The position numbers and the translations under genes are program-made. This document shows, one piece after another, positions 1-10,800 of a stretch of 64,000 nt of DNA (the stretch's first letter is position 1; every line of letters begins with the position of its first letter). This stretch comes from Sympetrum striolatum (lineage: Eukaryota; Arthropoda; Insecta; Odonata; Libellulidae), in assembly GCA_947579665.1 (NCBI GenBank), contig OX388350.1:41573393-41637392 (forward strand), written 5' to 3'. Below the pieces are notes generated by a model that worked only from the letters and a program-made list of their open reading frames with translations, did not search any database and was not told the DNA's origin.

Positions 1-1599
1 GGATAATATATATCATATTAAATGAATTCCGAAAATTAAAAGGATCTACCGAACAATTTTTCTTAAATAAATCTGCAAAAAAACGAAAAACTTTACTTTG
101 ATACGCCTTCTTATCAAATATATTTAAATATCAAATTTGCAATCATATGAAATGATAACAATGTATGTAGCAATTTATAGGAGGTCATTAAGCAATAAAA
201 TAACCTAATTTCACCACAGAAGGAAAAGAGCTTAATATTTACAGCAAATCGTTTGAAATCTAACTATTTTCACGAACGAATCTCGATTGTAGGAAACAAA
301 ATAAATAAGTCGATAAAATTATGTTTCCACAAGCCATTATTCGATAAGCTTCTTACGAAACCAATGTACATGTGATATCTTACGCTGAAATTCTCTAAAT
401 TAAGAGAAGCAAAGGACATTTCACACATAGTTATTCTTTAAATCGAGATAAATGCCTCTCTGACATTTATTTAAATACGCTGATAAAAAAGAGATCACAG
501 CAGCATCTTAGGGCATGGATTATTAGAATGGAAGAAGTCCCCTCTGTGGTGTGTAACACCCATTTCCGAAATATCACATCATAGCAGATTCCGAAGGAGC
601 GAATCCCATCCTTCCTCTCGGGTGACAACCTTAACAAAACCCTCATCATCGGGATTCAACCTTCATCAGCAATACCCAAAGGGCCCTTCACTTAAACTTC
701 AGATACTATTCCAAGAACGCGTCAATACTCATCCATAGCATGTGCGGTCGCGATTACTTCCGAATCAGAGGAAAGGGATCCTATCTTAACTCGACTAATT
801 TGTTTCACGCTACCGCCTTCACGAGTCCGTCATTTATTCATTAGGATCTTCCGAGAAAGGCCTCAGGATCTCCAAAAGCCACGTTCCTCTGCGGTTTGGG
901 AAAACCAATTAGGCCCGGAGAACGTCGCCCCAGAAATTCCGTTCCCGCGCCTAAATTAGCCCTTCTTCGCCCCCTATCGACGCCAAATTCGAGCATAATG
1001 CGTCCGGGAAAAGAAGTCCTTTTCCCTCAAACCTACCCTTCGACCGGACACCTTAGATCAGTGATTCTCAACCTGCGGTCTTGTTGAGTGTCATAGATCT
1101 TAGGGAATAATCTCAGAATTCGTTTATTGCAACTGGGGATACTAAGGTTAGGTCTGTGATAATCTTATTAGAGTAGTAATTGAACGGTCCTGTTATCATG
1201 TTACCACGATAAAGGATGAATAAATATTTTTGTGTTTCCTTTACCACATTAAATAGGAAAATGTTATTTTAATCTTAAATAATGTTAAAAGAAAGACTTC
1301 ACATTCTCAACAGGAAATTTTCGCAAGTAATTTTTATTTTTTTTTTCACAAGAAAAATTAAAGAAATTTCTTTTGTCTCAAGTCTTTCTTTTTGAATTTT
1401 GCTTTTTACGTTTCAAGTTTCACCTTTCACTATTGATTCCATAACGGTATATAATTAAATAAAGCTTTTGTCTAAGAGTTTTTGATGGCTGTAATTGGCT
1501 GTAATAATAAGATAGCTTTAGAGATATAAGCGATTGTCATTAAGGCCATACGTCTAGGTTTCTCCTTATTGAATGATGTGAAAGTATTATCTAAATGAT
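1..1599. other. No gene seen; AT-rich with a GC-richer patch at 880-1040
   Basis: Short frames at 467-649 and 896-1087 have no recognisable content. A T-rich run lies near 1330-1400. No repeat partner in the window was found. Confidence 0.4.
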
Positions 1600-1768
1600 C
1601 ATAGTGCCCCTGAGAGGAGTTCCTATTCATACTATTCCCGCTCAGATTGGAAAGCTTACTCTCTCCTCATCTTGCCTAGGCATCTCATACCCTCCTCAAA
1701 GCTCTTGTTAACTACTGGAGGCAATGAGGATGCAGCTAGGTTTTGAACTTATAACTTCACAGTTACAG
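1600..1768 (-). mobile_element. SINE-like dispersed repeat, family 2, copy a
   Basis: On the minus strand it aligns with the copies at 18868 and 22590 through blocks such as AAGAGCTTTGAGG, GATGAGGAGAGAG and CTGAGCGGGAATAG. At its 5' side in that sense is AAGTTCAAAACCTAGC, a weak RNA polymerase III B box, which suggests a tRNA-derived head. Boundaries are approximate. Confidence 0.45.
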
Positions 1769-3053
1769 TAAGGAAAACCCCATTAAACAATTATTGCATT
1801 TCTTACGCAATTTTAATATACAGAGGGATAGGATCATCAATTCGATATCTAATTTACAAAAATGAACAAAACTACAGTCAATAATTGAAAAAAAAATAGA
1901 AAAGTTGGTTTTGTATCGACGAAGTCTTCATGATCCCAAAAAGGTTGATAGCGTCCCTTCTACCGACCCGACTCAGCAATTTTTTCTCCGGAGACACGTG
2001 TTTTAAACACGATAGAACGGCCCTAGACGGAGCGGAAAGAGAGAGGATGATAGGGCGGTCCAGACTGGGAGATGGGATGACACCCAAGTGCGTCAGAGGG
2101 ACATGCGATGGTCACCCGGGGAGAATGTGATCGGAGAGGGAGCGGAGGAAATTGGGCGGAAGTCTACGCGGCCATTCGGGTGTATCTGAATTGCGAGGGT
2201 GTAGGTGGCGGGCCATTTAAGGGTCGCGGGGGAGAGAGACGTGATGGGGCGCCGATTCTCTCCGGGGCAATCGTTATTGAGCTCAGGTGGCGCATCCTCA
2301 CGATAAAACCCGAAGAAGGCGAATTGAGACGGCCTTGATCAAGGCTGCGTCCTTTCATTACATTAGGAGAACGTTTCCTTGGATTCAAAACAAGAAGAAA
2401 ACTGAATGTTTACTGAAAATTATTTCTTTAATATACGCTAAGGATCTGTAAAATTTAAAGGTTTAGTCTGAAAAGAAAGTCTGACAGAAGGAATGGATTA
2501 ATTTGTGGGAAGCATTACGAAATGAGATATAGAGATTGTACGTATTTTGGCCTGCACTACTAACTACAAACTTTGGGGTGAATAGAACGAACTATATATG
2601 ACGAATATAAATCATATAACTCATCGATTGTATTCTCGGTAATTTTTGAAACTTTAAGAGAGACTTTGCAGACACCCTGTACTTTCAAAGTGCTTTTGTC
2701 ACTTATAATAAATACAAATATACCTATCGATGAACGACAACTGTCCATTCCAACGAATCAATTAAACTAAATGACTTTATCAGATTTAATTTCAAATATT
2801 TAATTTAACATCCTTTTAGTGCTCTTTGGAACAGCTAGGTTTCCATTCATCGACAAAACACTTAATACAAAAACAGAACTACTGACATAGGATTTATCAC
2901 AATGAGGTTTCATTAATTAAAATTGTAAGCAAAATATTATCAGCTGGAAGAATGACAACTGACGACTACATATGAAACTGTTAAAAAATAAAATCCAGTC
3001 AGGTTATAGTTTAGAGATAGATAGAGAGCCTCTGTCTGAATGATTCCACCGAG
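1769..3053. other. No gene seen; GC-rich patch at about 2000-2340
   Basis: The GC-rich patch has overlapping frames of 66-76 codons on both strands, attributed to composition. The remainder is AT-rich and featureless. Confidence 0.4.
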
Positions 3054-3067
3054 CAAGAATACACAAT

Positions 3068-3419
3068 ATAATTCACAGTCTCAGGCGTCGTTTTGTGAAA
3101 AATCCATCTCGTAGAAATGAGGAAAGGCTTGTACCTTCCCACTCCCCACCGATTCAATGCATCCTACCACCCACAGATAGTGTTCCTCTACCTGCACTTC
3201 CGCGTCCTTACCCCTAATCTCACCACCTCCCTTTTCCTTTCCCCTTCCCCTTCCTTTGTTCACCTTTTCCTATTTCATGGTTTTTCCGCTAGTCTTTCTT
3301 CTGTATATATATGTTTACGGTTATTGTTTTTTCACCTGATGATGGCGATTACTCGTTGAAACCTGGTCGTGTTTTTAAAATAAATCTGTGGAAAAAGTAC
3401 AAGCCTTTCCTCATTTCTA
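3068..3419 (+). mobile_element. 352-bp retroelement-like insertion with hammerhead-like core
   Basis: A perfect 14-bp direct repeat, CAAGAATACACAAT, flanks the element at 3054-3067 and 3420-3433, which I read as a target-site duplication. Inside are perfect 24-bp inverted repeats at 3111-3134 and 3397-3420; the last base of the right arm is also the first of the duplication. The interior has a C/T-rich stretch (about 3225-3275), then CTGATGA at 3336-3342, a 5-bp stem with a 4-base loop, GAAA at 3358-3361 and GTC at 3366-3368, followed by AAATAAA. That order resembles the core of a type I hammerhead ribozyme, as carried by Penelope-like retroelements and retrozymes. It shares this core with the element at 45071-45222. 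Confidence 0.6.
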
Positions 3420-3477
3420 CAAGAATACACAATTAAGATAAACATTAATGAACTAATTGTTCGATTAATATTGAATA

Positions 3478-3557
3478 GATAGATTAAATATTAATTAGGC
3501 AGATTAAATATTAACAAGCTAGATATTATTTTAAATAGGTACATTAAATATTAACTC
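3478..3557 (+). repeat. 20-bp minisatellite, four units
   Basis: The four units start at 3478, 3498, 3518 and 3538, each 20 bp with the pattern G(N)TAGATTAAATATTAAC(N). Unit 3 is the most diverged. It lies 45 bp after the insertion at 3068-3419. Confidence 0.65.
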
Positions 3558-6254
3558 ATATTCCCTAATTGGGAAAACGTTAATATACTTATATTCTTAA
3601 GTACCTGGGATTTTGCAGTGAGAACGGTGGAGATTAGTCTAAAAATCTTCGAAATGAAACCGCGATACACACATGTCAATTAGCTATCGATTACACTCTC
3701 TAAAAATACTACACGAGCAGCCTTTCCCATTTTCGAAATTTAAATTTTGAATGATACATTAATGGAGCTTGACATCCTTTTACGGGTTGGCTGGTGTATT
3801 CACTGCTGTATTCCGTGATTTATTACTCTCTATGACTTAGCGATTTTTATGTAAAACCTTTCTACTATAATACACTACCGAATTTTTATCACTCTGTCTC
3901 TGTACACCATTTTGACTTAAAAGTGACATTATGGCTGCCCGAACAGTTGTTAATTTCTAGAGTATGTTTAATGTTTACCAATTTACAACTTCATATTATT
4001 CTGAAGAGCAAACAAAATGTTTGGTTACAGAGGATTAAAATTACATATTACAATATTTGAAGTGGTTTTGGAAGTTCATCTCCTGTTGAAGATAATTGCA
4101 AACATGTAGGTCGAATATAAAAATTCACGAAGGGGGTGGATAACAATGATGAAGATTTGTAATGAACATTACAGTAGCTAGCTGGAATGCTTACAATCAT
4201 AAAAACCTACATAAAATGCGAAATAAAATAAATGTCACAACTACCTAAAAGTTATAATGTATTTTTGAATCGTGTCATAAAGTAAAAAGTATCTCAACTG
4301 TATTTGACAGTGAATCTGATGTTTATACTATGCAATGATTTATGTTTTTCTTTTAAGATGGTCTTACAAAATTTCACCAACTTTAAAGTAAACATAAGTT
4401 TTATATAAAACGTAACATGATGTATATAAATTGTACGAGGCAACCCCGTAGGCCAATACCACCCAAGTATGGCGGCAATTACGAGCCACGCAGAAGGGAA
4501 GTTAAAACGTGCGAGAGGAAAAAAAGACACTTTCACAAATATTGAGGCATCCTCATCCCACGTACTTAACGAGGCGCGAGGATCTGAGGATGGAAAGACA
4601 TCCTGCAGTCGTACGGAAGGGCAAACATAACCCGAATTACGCAGTAGGAAATCATTAAACCCCCTCAGCACGGGGACTAACTACCCGATGTACACTACAC
4701 GCGTATCGCATTTTTCCCTCGACGAGGGAGTATCGCCGTGTGAAGAGGCGAGAATAAAATTTCTCGTATTCGTAGGCGGCTGCGTTGAAAAGCTCTTCAA
4801 GCCTTTGGAGAAGAGACTTCCTACGGATGAACGTCGAAGAGCGTCGGTAACGATCCTGAAAGAGGAATTCGAGACCCGAGAGGTTTTGGAGGGTGTAAAC
4901 ACGGAGGGGATGAATAGAAAAGGCCTTTATTCGTGATCATCTCCATCGAGGGTGTTGCTACGATGGATTCGGCTCCAAACACCGTTCCTAGAGATGCTGC
5001 AATGTAAAAGAACGGCTTTCACGGGATACATCTACATATTAACTCAAATTTAGGGGTTTATTAAACCACTGTTTGATAGAGCGTATAATTTAAACTGAAA
5101 AATAAAAAAAACTCCACCTGCTGAGATAGAGTAGTAGCATAACCGATTTTGATTAGAAGAAAACATACTTCAAAGGACTACACGTCTACAGTAAACTTAG
5201 ATCAGGACATCATCTTCGGATACTACAAGGCAAACTGGCTTGAAAAAAGAGGATGAAAAATATCAAATGAAAATTATTTAGGAGAAGAATTATTAGCCAG
5301 ACATCACTCCATACCATTATATTGAGAATCTCCGTGCTTCAGACTAAGGATCCCCCAATCAATCCTGCGGAGCGATATTTACAAATCGCAAAGACCTCCG
5401 CTTCGAATTTTTCCGCTTACTCTAATATCTATGATTCTTCAAAAGATTAATAGATAAACACCACTCAGAAATAATTCGTATTGAGAAGAAGATATAATAA
5501 ATCTGCTGATAATCATAATAAAGAATTACGCATTTTAGACTTTCATAACAGCCGTGTTCCAAATTTTTCTATTTTACATAAAAATTGAAACCAACACATC
5601 CTAAGGCAGTTATATTCCTTTGTATCATAATAATACTCATAAATATCATTATCCTAGCCTTTTAACTATTAGTTAAAAGCATCAGACCTTCCGAAGCACT
5701 CTTTGAATCACTCGCAGTAGTTTGTAAGGAATTATAAACAACGTTACCAATGAGAGACACTATGCAAGTTGAAGCAAGGTGATGGTCCGCTAAAATAACT
5801 AGAGTAGTCCCATTGTGTATTGTAGACGCTACAAGAGTAGCTTAAAGGGCCAAATTGCAGAGAAATTTGCCTAAAAGCTCGTTAAGGCTAATTTATAACG
5901 ACTCCTGTGGGCGAGCAACCTCGAAGGCCAGGTCCTCGAGGGATCTTCAGAGGGCAGCGCCGTGAGAGGAGTAAATAGGCGAGACCCGTGTTGGCCAACG
6001 ACGCCCAAACTCCTTCCTCATACTCAGGGAGACAACATCCACTCATTAACTCCCTCCCCAAGGGCTCGCTTCCCTTGCGACTCCAAAACATACAGGACAC
6101 TGGCAATCCCTATACCCAACACTACAACTCCCGTTAGCTCGTCTTCTCCTCAGCCGACATCAGCGATATCTTGCAAATACCTCTTAAAATGAGCATGGAG
6201 ATGGAGAATTAACATCAAAAGAGTAGTCTCACGGGAGATATTATTAAATAACCT
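3558..6254. other. No gene seen; two GC-richer patches
   Basis: GC-richer patches at about 4440-4960 and 5880-6190 hold frames of up to 125 codons (4294-4671, minus) with no domain. A short MITE end lies at 5542-5580. The rest is AT-rich. Confidence 0.4.
5542..5580 (-). mobile_element. Short MITE end fragment (AACACGGCTGTT family)
   Basis: On the minus strand it reads GAAAAATTTGGAACACGGCT followed by GTTATGAAAG. This matches the outer end and flank of the element at 8669 (AAATTTGGAACACGGCTGTT). The rest of the element is not recognisable here. Confidence 0.4.
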
Positions 6255-6625
6255 CAAGATTTACATTAACTTTCATACCCTGCAAGCCACATTTCGGCGT
6301 GTGGCAGAGGGTGCATGTAATATGAGTGTACTTAATTATATCTTGCATCTGAATCGATTACTTTCGTGTAGCAATCACAAAAAAATGAATTTTTGAAGAG
6401 ATATTTCCTAGCACCTATATTCCTAATATTACTCAGAGCCTGAACGGCACATATTACGAAGAGGCTACATCTTCTGATACGATACTTTCACTGGCATTAT
6501 TAAGTAATCGAAGCCTTTGTATTAATCTACCTTCTTAAGATTCACTTTCTGCGTCTTGGAGCATCTGCGACACGCTCAATGATATTTGGTAGCAATCCTA
6601 TACAAATGTACTGCCTTTTGTTATG
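6255..6625 (-). mobile_element. Non-LTR retrotransposon 3' end with decayed RT C-terminus
   Basis: In the minus sense the segment carries two short peptides in different frames, NIIERVADA and, further on, EGRLIQRLRLLNNA. They match the order and spacing of the conserved tail of CR1/Jockey-type reverse transcriptases (motifs like ESVTEML...LEERR...RLTLLYK). Stops and frameshifts break it. Downstream in that sense is the 3' end, CCACACGCCGAAATGTGGC, which forms a GCCACA/TGTGGC hairpin, then a GCAGGGTATG tail. The copy is 5'-truncated, as usual for such elements. A more detailed family name would need a library search. Confidence 0.6.
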
Positions 6626-8516
6626 TGACATTGACTGCAGGGATGTTAAGCCATAAAAATACATTCAAACGCTTTCATTTGCATAAGGTTCTCATGGGTA
6701 CCACCATCATATTTGACTGATAAACTTAATGAAAATAAAATATAATATGTTACAAGTATCATACAGTGGCAACATTAAAAGTTTAGAATAGTAAATAATA
6801 TAATTTTAAGATTTATGATACAATTTTTTCCATATATATATATATATTTTTTTTCAGTATATGAGAAAAATTCTGAACAAAATCTACATATATTCCTCTA
6901 GATTTATGGCAAAATAAATTTCACAATTTTATGAGAAAAAATGTTTTTAAACCAAATGCCGAAAGTCATCAATTGTAATAATGCCACCGCAGGTACATCC
7001 TTTAAAGACATTCTTGGTGTAATTTATATAGAGCCGATGATATATTCGGATTCGAACAATAAATCTCGATTCAAAAAAGATCGGATGCGGGGAAATAATG
7101 ATAAACCACGATTTTCGGGTGCGATGCTCTTATAAAGCCATCAACGAATCGGACACTATTAGCAGATTATTTATTTCATACTGATATTGTTTTTTCTCTC
7201 CAACAAATGGCTCTTTCTTGTAAAGAATTTTAGTTTTTTGTACTTTAGCATAGGTGTCACACGAATTATCTTACGTTTGAAATTGACAGATTTGACACGT
7301 TCTAAGAGGGTTAATGTTCACATAAATTGAATTTAATTTTAGGAAATTTATCATTATTCTATTTCTCTAACTGCTTCTTAGAAAATACTATAAGCAAGGC
7401 ATCGAGGGAGAGGTTTGTTGTAATTGGATTACTTAAATTGTCTCTTACGAGAAAGACACAAGGTAAACTAAGGAAATTTCAACAGTTGCCGTTGAGTAAT
7501 CGCTGAAGGGAATCAAGCCTCATTCTTATTCAACGGTTTACTACGGTTAGATAAAAAAATCAATGTAACTTTTGGGTTTTTCAAGTTAAATACAGTTAAT
7601 GAGGCAATTTATTACACTTGAAGATATTTACAATACATAAAAAATTGACTAGTAATCTATCAAAAATATTTCCTGTAAGGAGTGTAAATATAAACCATTT
7701 GAAATTTGTAAATACGACCATAATTTCAGGCTATATGTTTGATGTACAAATTTTAGATGAGAAAGGAAATTAATTTGCTCAGTAAACTGTAAATAAACAT
7801 TTACCACTTAATTTTTCAGCGGGTGTCACAAGTACGATCGGAGAAATATTCAAATGAGGCTCTTTGCTTCAGGAAGTCAATCCAACCGGCCAGAAGGTCA
7901 AAAATACCAAATATTACCTGAATGACGTAGGTTCCCCTTTAATCTAACCCACAGTCGTAATATTATTAACAAAACTATAACAAATAATGGCTACAAATAT
8001 CCTAGAAATCGCATTTCCAATCATCCGTTATGAGATGTACACAAAATCCTACGGAGTTCTGACTACTCATGACTTCGAGTTAACGGATATCGAATCAACA
8101 AGGCTCAGCTGCATCGAGAATAAAAACTGCAAAATTTCCAATCAATCACAGCTACCATATCGAGCAGATCTTTTTTTAAAAGGAAACTCATTTGTACTCG
8201 AAGCTATCATTGTTTACTCTAGCGCTATCGATGCTTAGCACGGAAACTTGTGAGGGATGACCGGGGAAACGGAATCAAAACTCACGCGTAGGAGAAAGAG
8301 ATCACATCGAGTGCGCCCGTATAAAAGGAACCCACGTAATTACTGTGAGAGAATGAACACTCCGTATTAGTTTTCATGGGATGCTCAGCACCTCCGATAC
8401 CCACATCGCCTCTTATATCCTTCGGCGCGAGCCGCACCGCTTGCGGCTGCGCTCATTCAAACGAGCTGATTAATTGATTGCGTGAGAGGCTAATCGCATC
8501 TAGCCGACCGATGAAG
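6626..8516. other. No gene seen; mostly AT-rich
   Basis: A short (TA)n run near 6833-6848 and an 83-codon plus frame at 7987-8238 with no recognisable domain. CpG-rich sequence begins at about 8380. Confidence 0.4.
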
Positions 8517-8643
8517 GCTGTAAAAACCGAGAGTGTAATATAGGCGGAGTTGAAGGGGAGACTCGAGAGGAAAAGGGTTGGAGAAGCGATACTTGTATGT
8601 GATGGAGGGAACGGGAGGAAAGATTAGGTTCGTTTACAATGGT
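8517..8643 (+). repeat. Direct repeat, left copy (partner 9308-9428)
   Basis: About 125 bp recur at 9308-9428 in the same orientation at about 80-85% identity by eye. Shared words are GGAGTTGAAGGGG, CTCGAGAGGAAAAGGGTT, GGGAGG(A/C)AAGATTAGG and GTTTACAATG. The two copies bracket the MITE and the foldback element almost exactly. This suggests a local tandem duplication that was later opened by insertions. LTR-like ends are less likely because there is no TG...CA boundary or internal coding. Confidence 0.6.
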
Positions 8644-8668
8644 GCCGTGGTAAAGAAAGAAAATTTGG

Positions 8669-8992
8669 AACACGGCTGTTAATAAATATGAGGTTTAAAA
8701 TCTTCAATAGTCGTCTTTGTCGGCGTCCATCTTCTCATTCCCCGGTATTCTGAGAAAACAAGAAAGGAATAGCGCACTTTGAAAACCTAAAGAGCTTTCT
8801 GAAGGCTAGTCAGTAAAATTTTTTTAAATGTATTTTACGATGATGAGGAGGAATCCAAAACGCCTTCAAAAAGCGTTTTGGATTCTTAAAACTGCGATAT
8901 TCCTTTCTTGTTTTCTACGAATGTTTATGAATGAGACGAGGAACGCCGACTAAGACGATCATTGGAGGTTTTAAACCATTAACGGTCCCGTG
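8669..8992. mobile_element. MITE-like element with about 100-bp imperfect inverted repeats
   Basis: The left arm (8669-8771) and right arm (8898-8992) are inverted copies. Shared words include GGTTTAAAA, GTCGTCTT(T/A)GTCGGCGT and AAAACAAGAAAGGAATA. At the centre is a second palindrome, AATCCAAAACGC at 8852-8863 and its complement, leaving a 9-base loop. The outer end begins AACACGGCTGTTAAT. Related end pieces occur at 5542-5580, 10021-10150 and 56276-56338, so this is a dispersed family. There is no coding capacity. The element abuts a foldback element on its right. Confidence 0.6.
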
Positions 8993-9306
8993 GCAACTCA
9001 GAGTTCGACAACTCGTCGGACCCGACAACTCACCGTGCAACAACTGACCGGGCGACATCTGATCGCGCGATTAATTGATTATTAAATACATATTGATAAC
9101 TCATTAACTACTTTAATCAGTAATCGCTAAAAAGGCTACCCCTCAATTATTATAACCGTCAAAATTTGATATTATTACAATTGTCGTAGCGATCTGTTCT
9201 TCGCGCAATGAGCTGTCTTCCTGTAGCAGGGTGAGTTGTAGGGTCCGATGAGTTGTCGCATTCTGAGTTGTAGTACTCTGAATTGTCGCACTTTGAGTTG
9301 TCGGGT
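8993..9306. mobile_element. Foldback-type element with arms of reiterated CGACAACTC words
   Basis: The left arm (8993-9070) carries repeated ACAACTC words (CGACAACTCGTCGGACC, CGACAACTCACCG). The right arm (9201-9306) carries the complement many times (GAGTTGTCG, GAGTTGTAG, GAATTGTCG). The arms pair overall but are not exact copies, and the repeats inside each arm are spaced about 15-20 bases apart. The AT-rich centre has no open frame. Long inverted arms built from short subterminal repeats are typical of foldback elements and some non-autonomous DNA transposons. I cannot name the superfamily. Confidence 0.5.
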
Positions 9307-9307
9307 C

Positions 9308-9428
9308 ACGTTAAGAACCAAGAGCGTAATATCATCGGAGTTGAAGGGGATCCTCGAGAGGAAAAGGGTTTGAGAGTGGGTATTTGTTGGAGGGAAAGGG
9401 AGGCAAGATTAGGTCTGTTTACAATGCG
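9308..9428 (+). repeat. Direct repeat, right copy (partner 8517-8643)
   Basis: Right-hand partner of the repeat at 8517-8643, starting right after the last GAGTTGTCG word of the foldback element. A 64-codon open frame across it (9283-9477) is not conserved in the left copy and is not regarded as coding. Confidence 0.6.
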
Positions 9429-10020
9429 ATTGAAGGAAGGATCGCCCGAGGGCTTTTGTGTCGTATCGCTAGAGTAGATTCATTGATTAATGGCTTTCAT
9501 TGGGTAGGCGATGGAGTGGGAGAGGGAGGGGTGGATAGAAACCTCGGATTGAGGGATACGGGGAGGAAAAACGAGTAAAGGCTTCATTAGCCGTGGCTGA
9601 GATTAAGGAGACAGATGGAGAAAAACAAAACTAGGGAGACTGAGTGAACGGTTAAGGGAAAGAGTCACGATAATGAGTAGAGATAAAGATAGGATAATGA
9701 AAGCGGGGGCAAATAAAAGAATGACGAATTCGATCTAAATTAACTTCCGTCAAACTTTAGGGTCAAAACTGGGATAGCATACAAATTCTCGAAAACGAAT
9801 TCTTGTAAAGCAAATTCTTAAAAAATAAATCACTATAATGTATCTAAAATCATCAAAAATGTTTATTAAAGGATCTGATTCGGAGTTGAAATCCATCCAG
9901 TAAATTTCCGGGAATGGAATTGGATTGTTTATCTATGCCTATGAGGTACGTTTAACCCCTAATGATGATATTGTAGCTACAGAAATTCATTGCGTGTTTC
10001 TTAAAGAGTTAGTTATCCGG

Positions 10021-10150
10021 GTCTTTCCGTTGTTTCCGAATACCGGAGGAAACAAGGCGGCGACAAAGACGCCATTTAGAGATTCTAACCTCTAATTTAT
10101 TAACAGCCGTGTTTCAATTTTTCTTTCCTTACAAAGGGAAAATATATTCA
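10021..10150 (-). mobile_element. MITE end fragment, same family as 8669-8992
   Basis: Read on the minus strand it gives AACACGGCTGTTAATAAAT, then GAGGTT, GCGTCTTTGTCG and CCGGTATTC in the same order as the left arm of the 8669 element. Similarity also extends past that end as GGAAAGAAAAATT. Only one arm is present, so it is truncated. Confidence 0.5.
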
Positions 10151-10239
10151 AACACACGTAAATATTAACAGATATGTATAGAGAAAGAAAAATTGCAAAC
10201 ATTTTTTACTTTGAACATAGATAAAAGAGGCTCAGAAAA

Positions 10240-10378
10240 TACCTCAGAAAGAATTACGCCAGAAATAAACCTACAAAGAAGAGGCGAATAAAAGGCCTAA
10301 GCAAACATGCAGACGGTATTCACAAAACGGAGTCAGAATTAGAATTTTTTGGCTTGACTGGAAGGCAGTAAGAGGGGA
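10240..10378 (+). repeat. Direct repeat, left copy (partner 10670-10800)
   Basis: About 135 bp recur some 430 bp downstream in the same orientation. Shared words include ACCTCAGAAA, GCAAACATGCAGA, GGTATTCACAAAAC, AGTCAGAATT and GGAAGGCAGT. The minus strand across both copies gives short open frames with similar peptides. Since these belong to a duplicated non-coding segment, I do not call a gene. Confidence 0.6.
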
Positions 10379-10669
10379 ACAAATAATGTAACATATAGGG
10401 AAAACAATGAAATACATAAGATTATAATTACTATAAATATCTGTCTCGTAATACATAAATTATAGAAGTAACTTTGCAGAAGAACCTTGAAGAAGCTTTA
10501 AACTTCGCTTTGTAAACTTGTCAACCACTGGCTCAATCTACCATCAATGTTAATGAATACAAGTAAGGAAATCAATAAAGATTAAAACTTTAATAGCTAT
10601 AGAAAAGAAAACATCGCTAACACCTGCGATAGAACTAACTAATATAAGAAAAAGAAAACCTTACGAAGC

Positions 10670-10800
10670 ACCTCAGAAAAAGCAACGTAAAGAATCACCC
10701 TAATAAGCGAATGAACAATCTATGCAAACATGCAGAGGGTATTCACAAAACAAAGTCAGAATTGGAATGTTTTGTCGTAACAGGAAGGCAGTGTGAGGGG
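10670..10800 (+). repeat. Direct repeat, right copy (partner 10240-10378)
   Basis: Right-hand partner of the repeat at 10240-10378. The sequence after it (10800-11010) is purine-rich on the plus strand and contributes an 87-codon minus-strand frame, which I regard as a by-product of low complexity. Confidence 0.6.
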
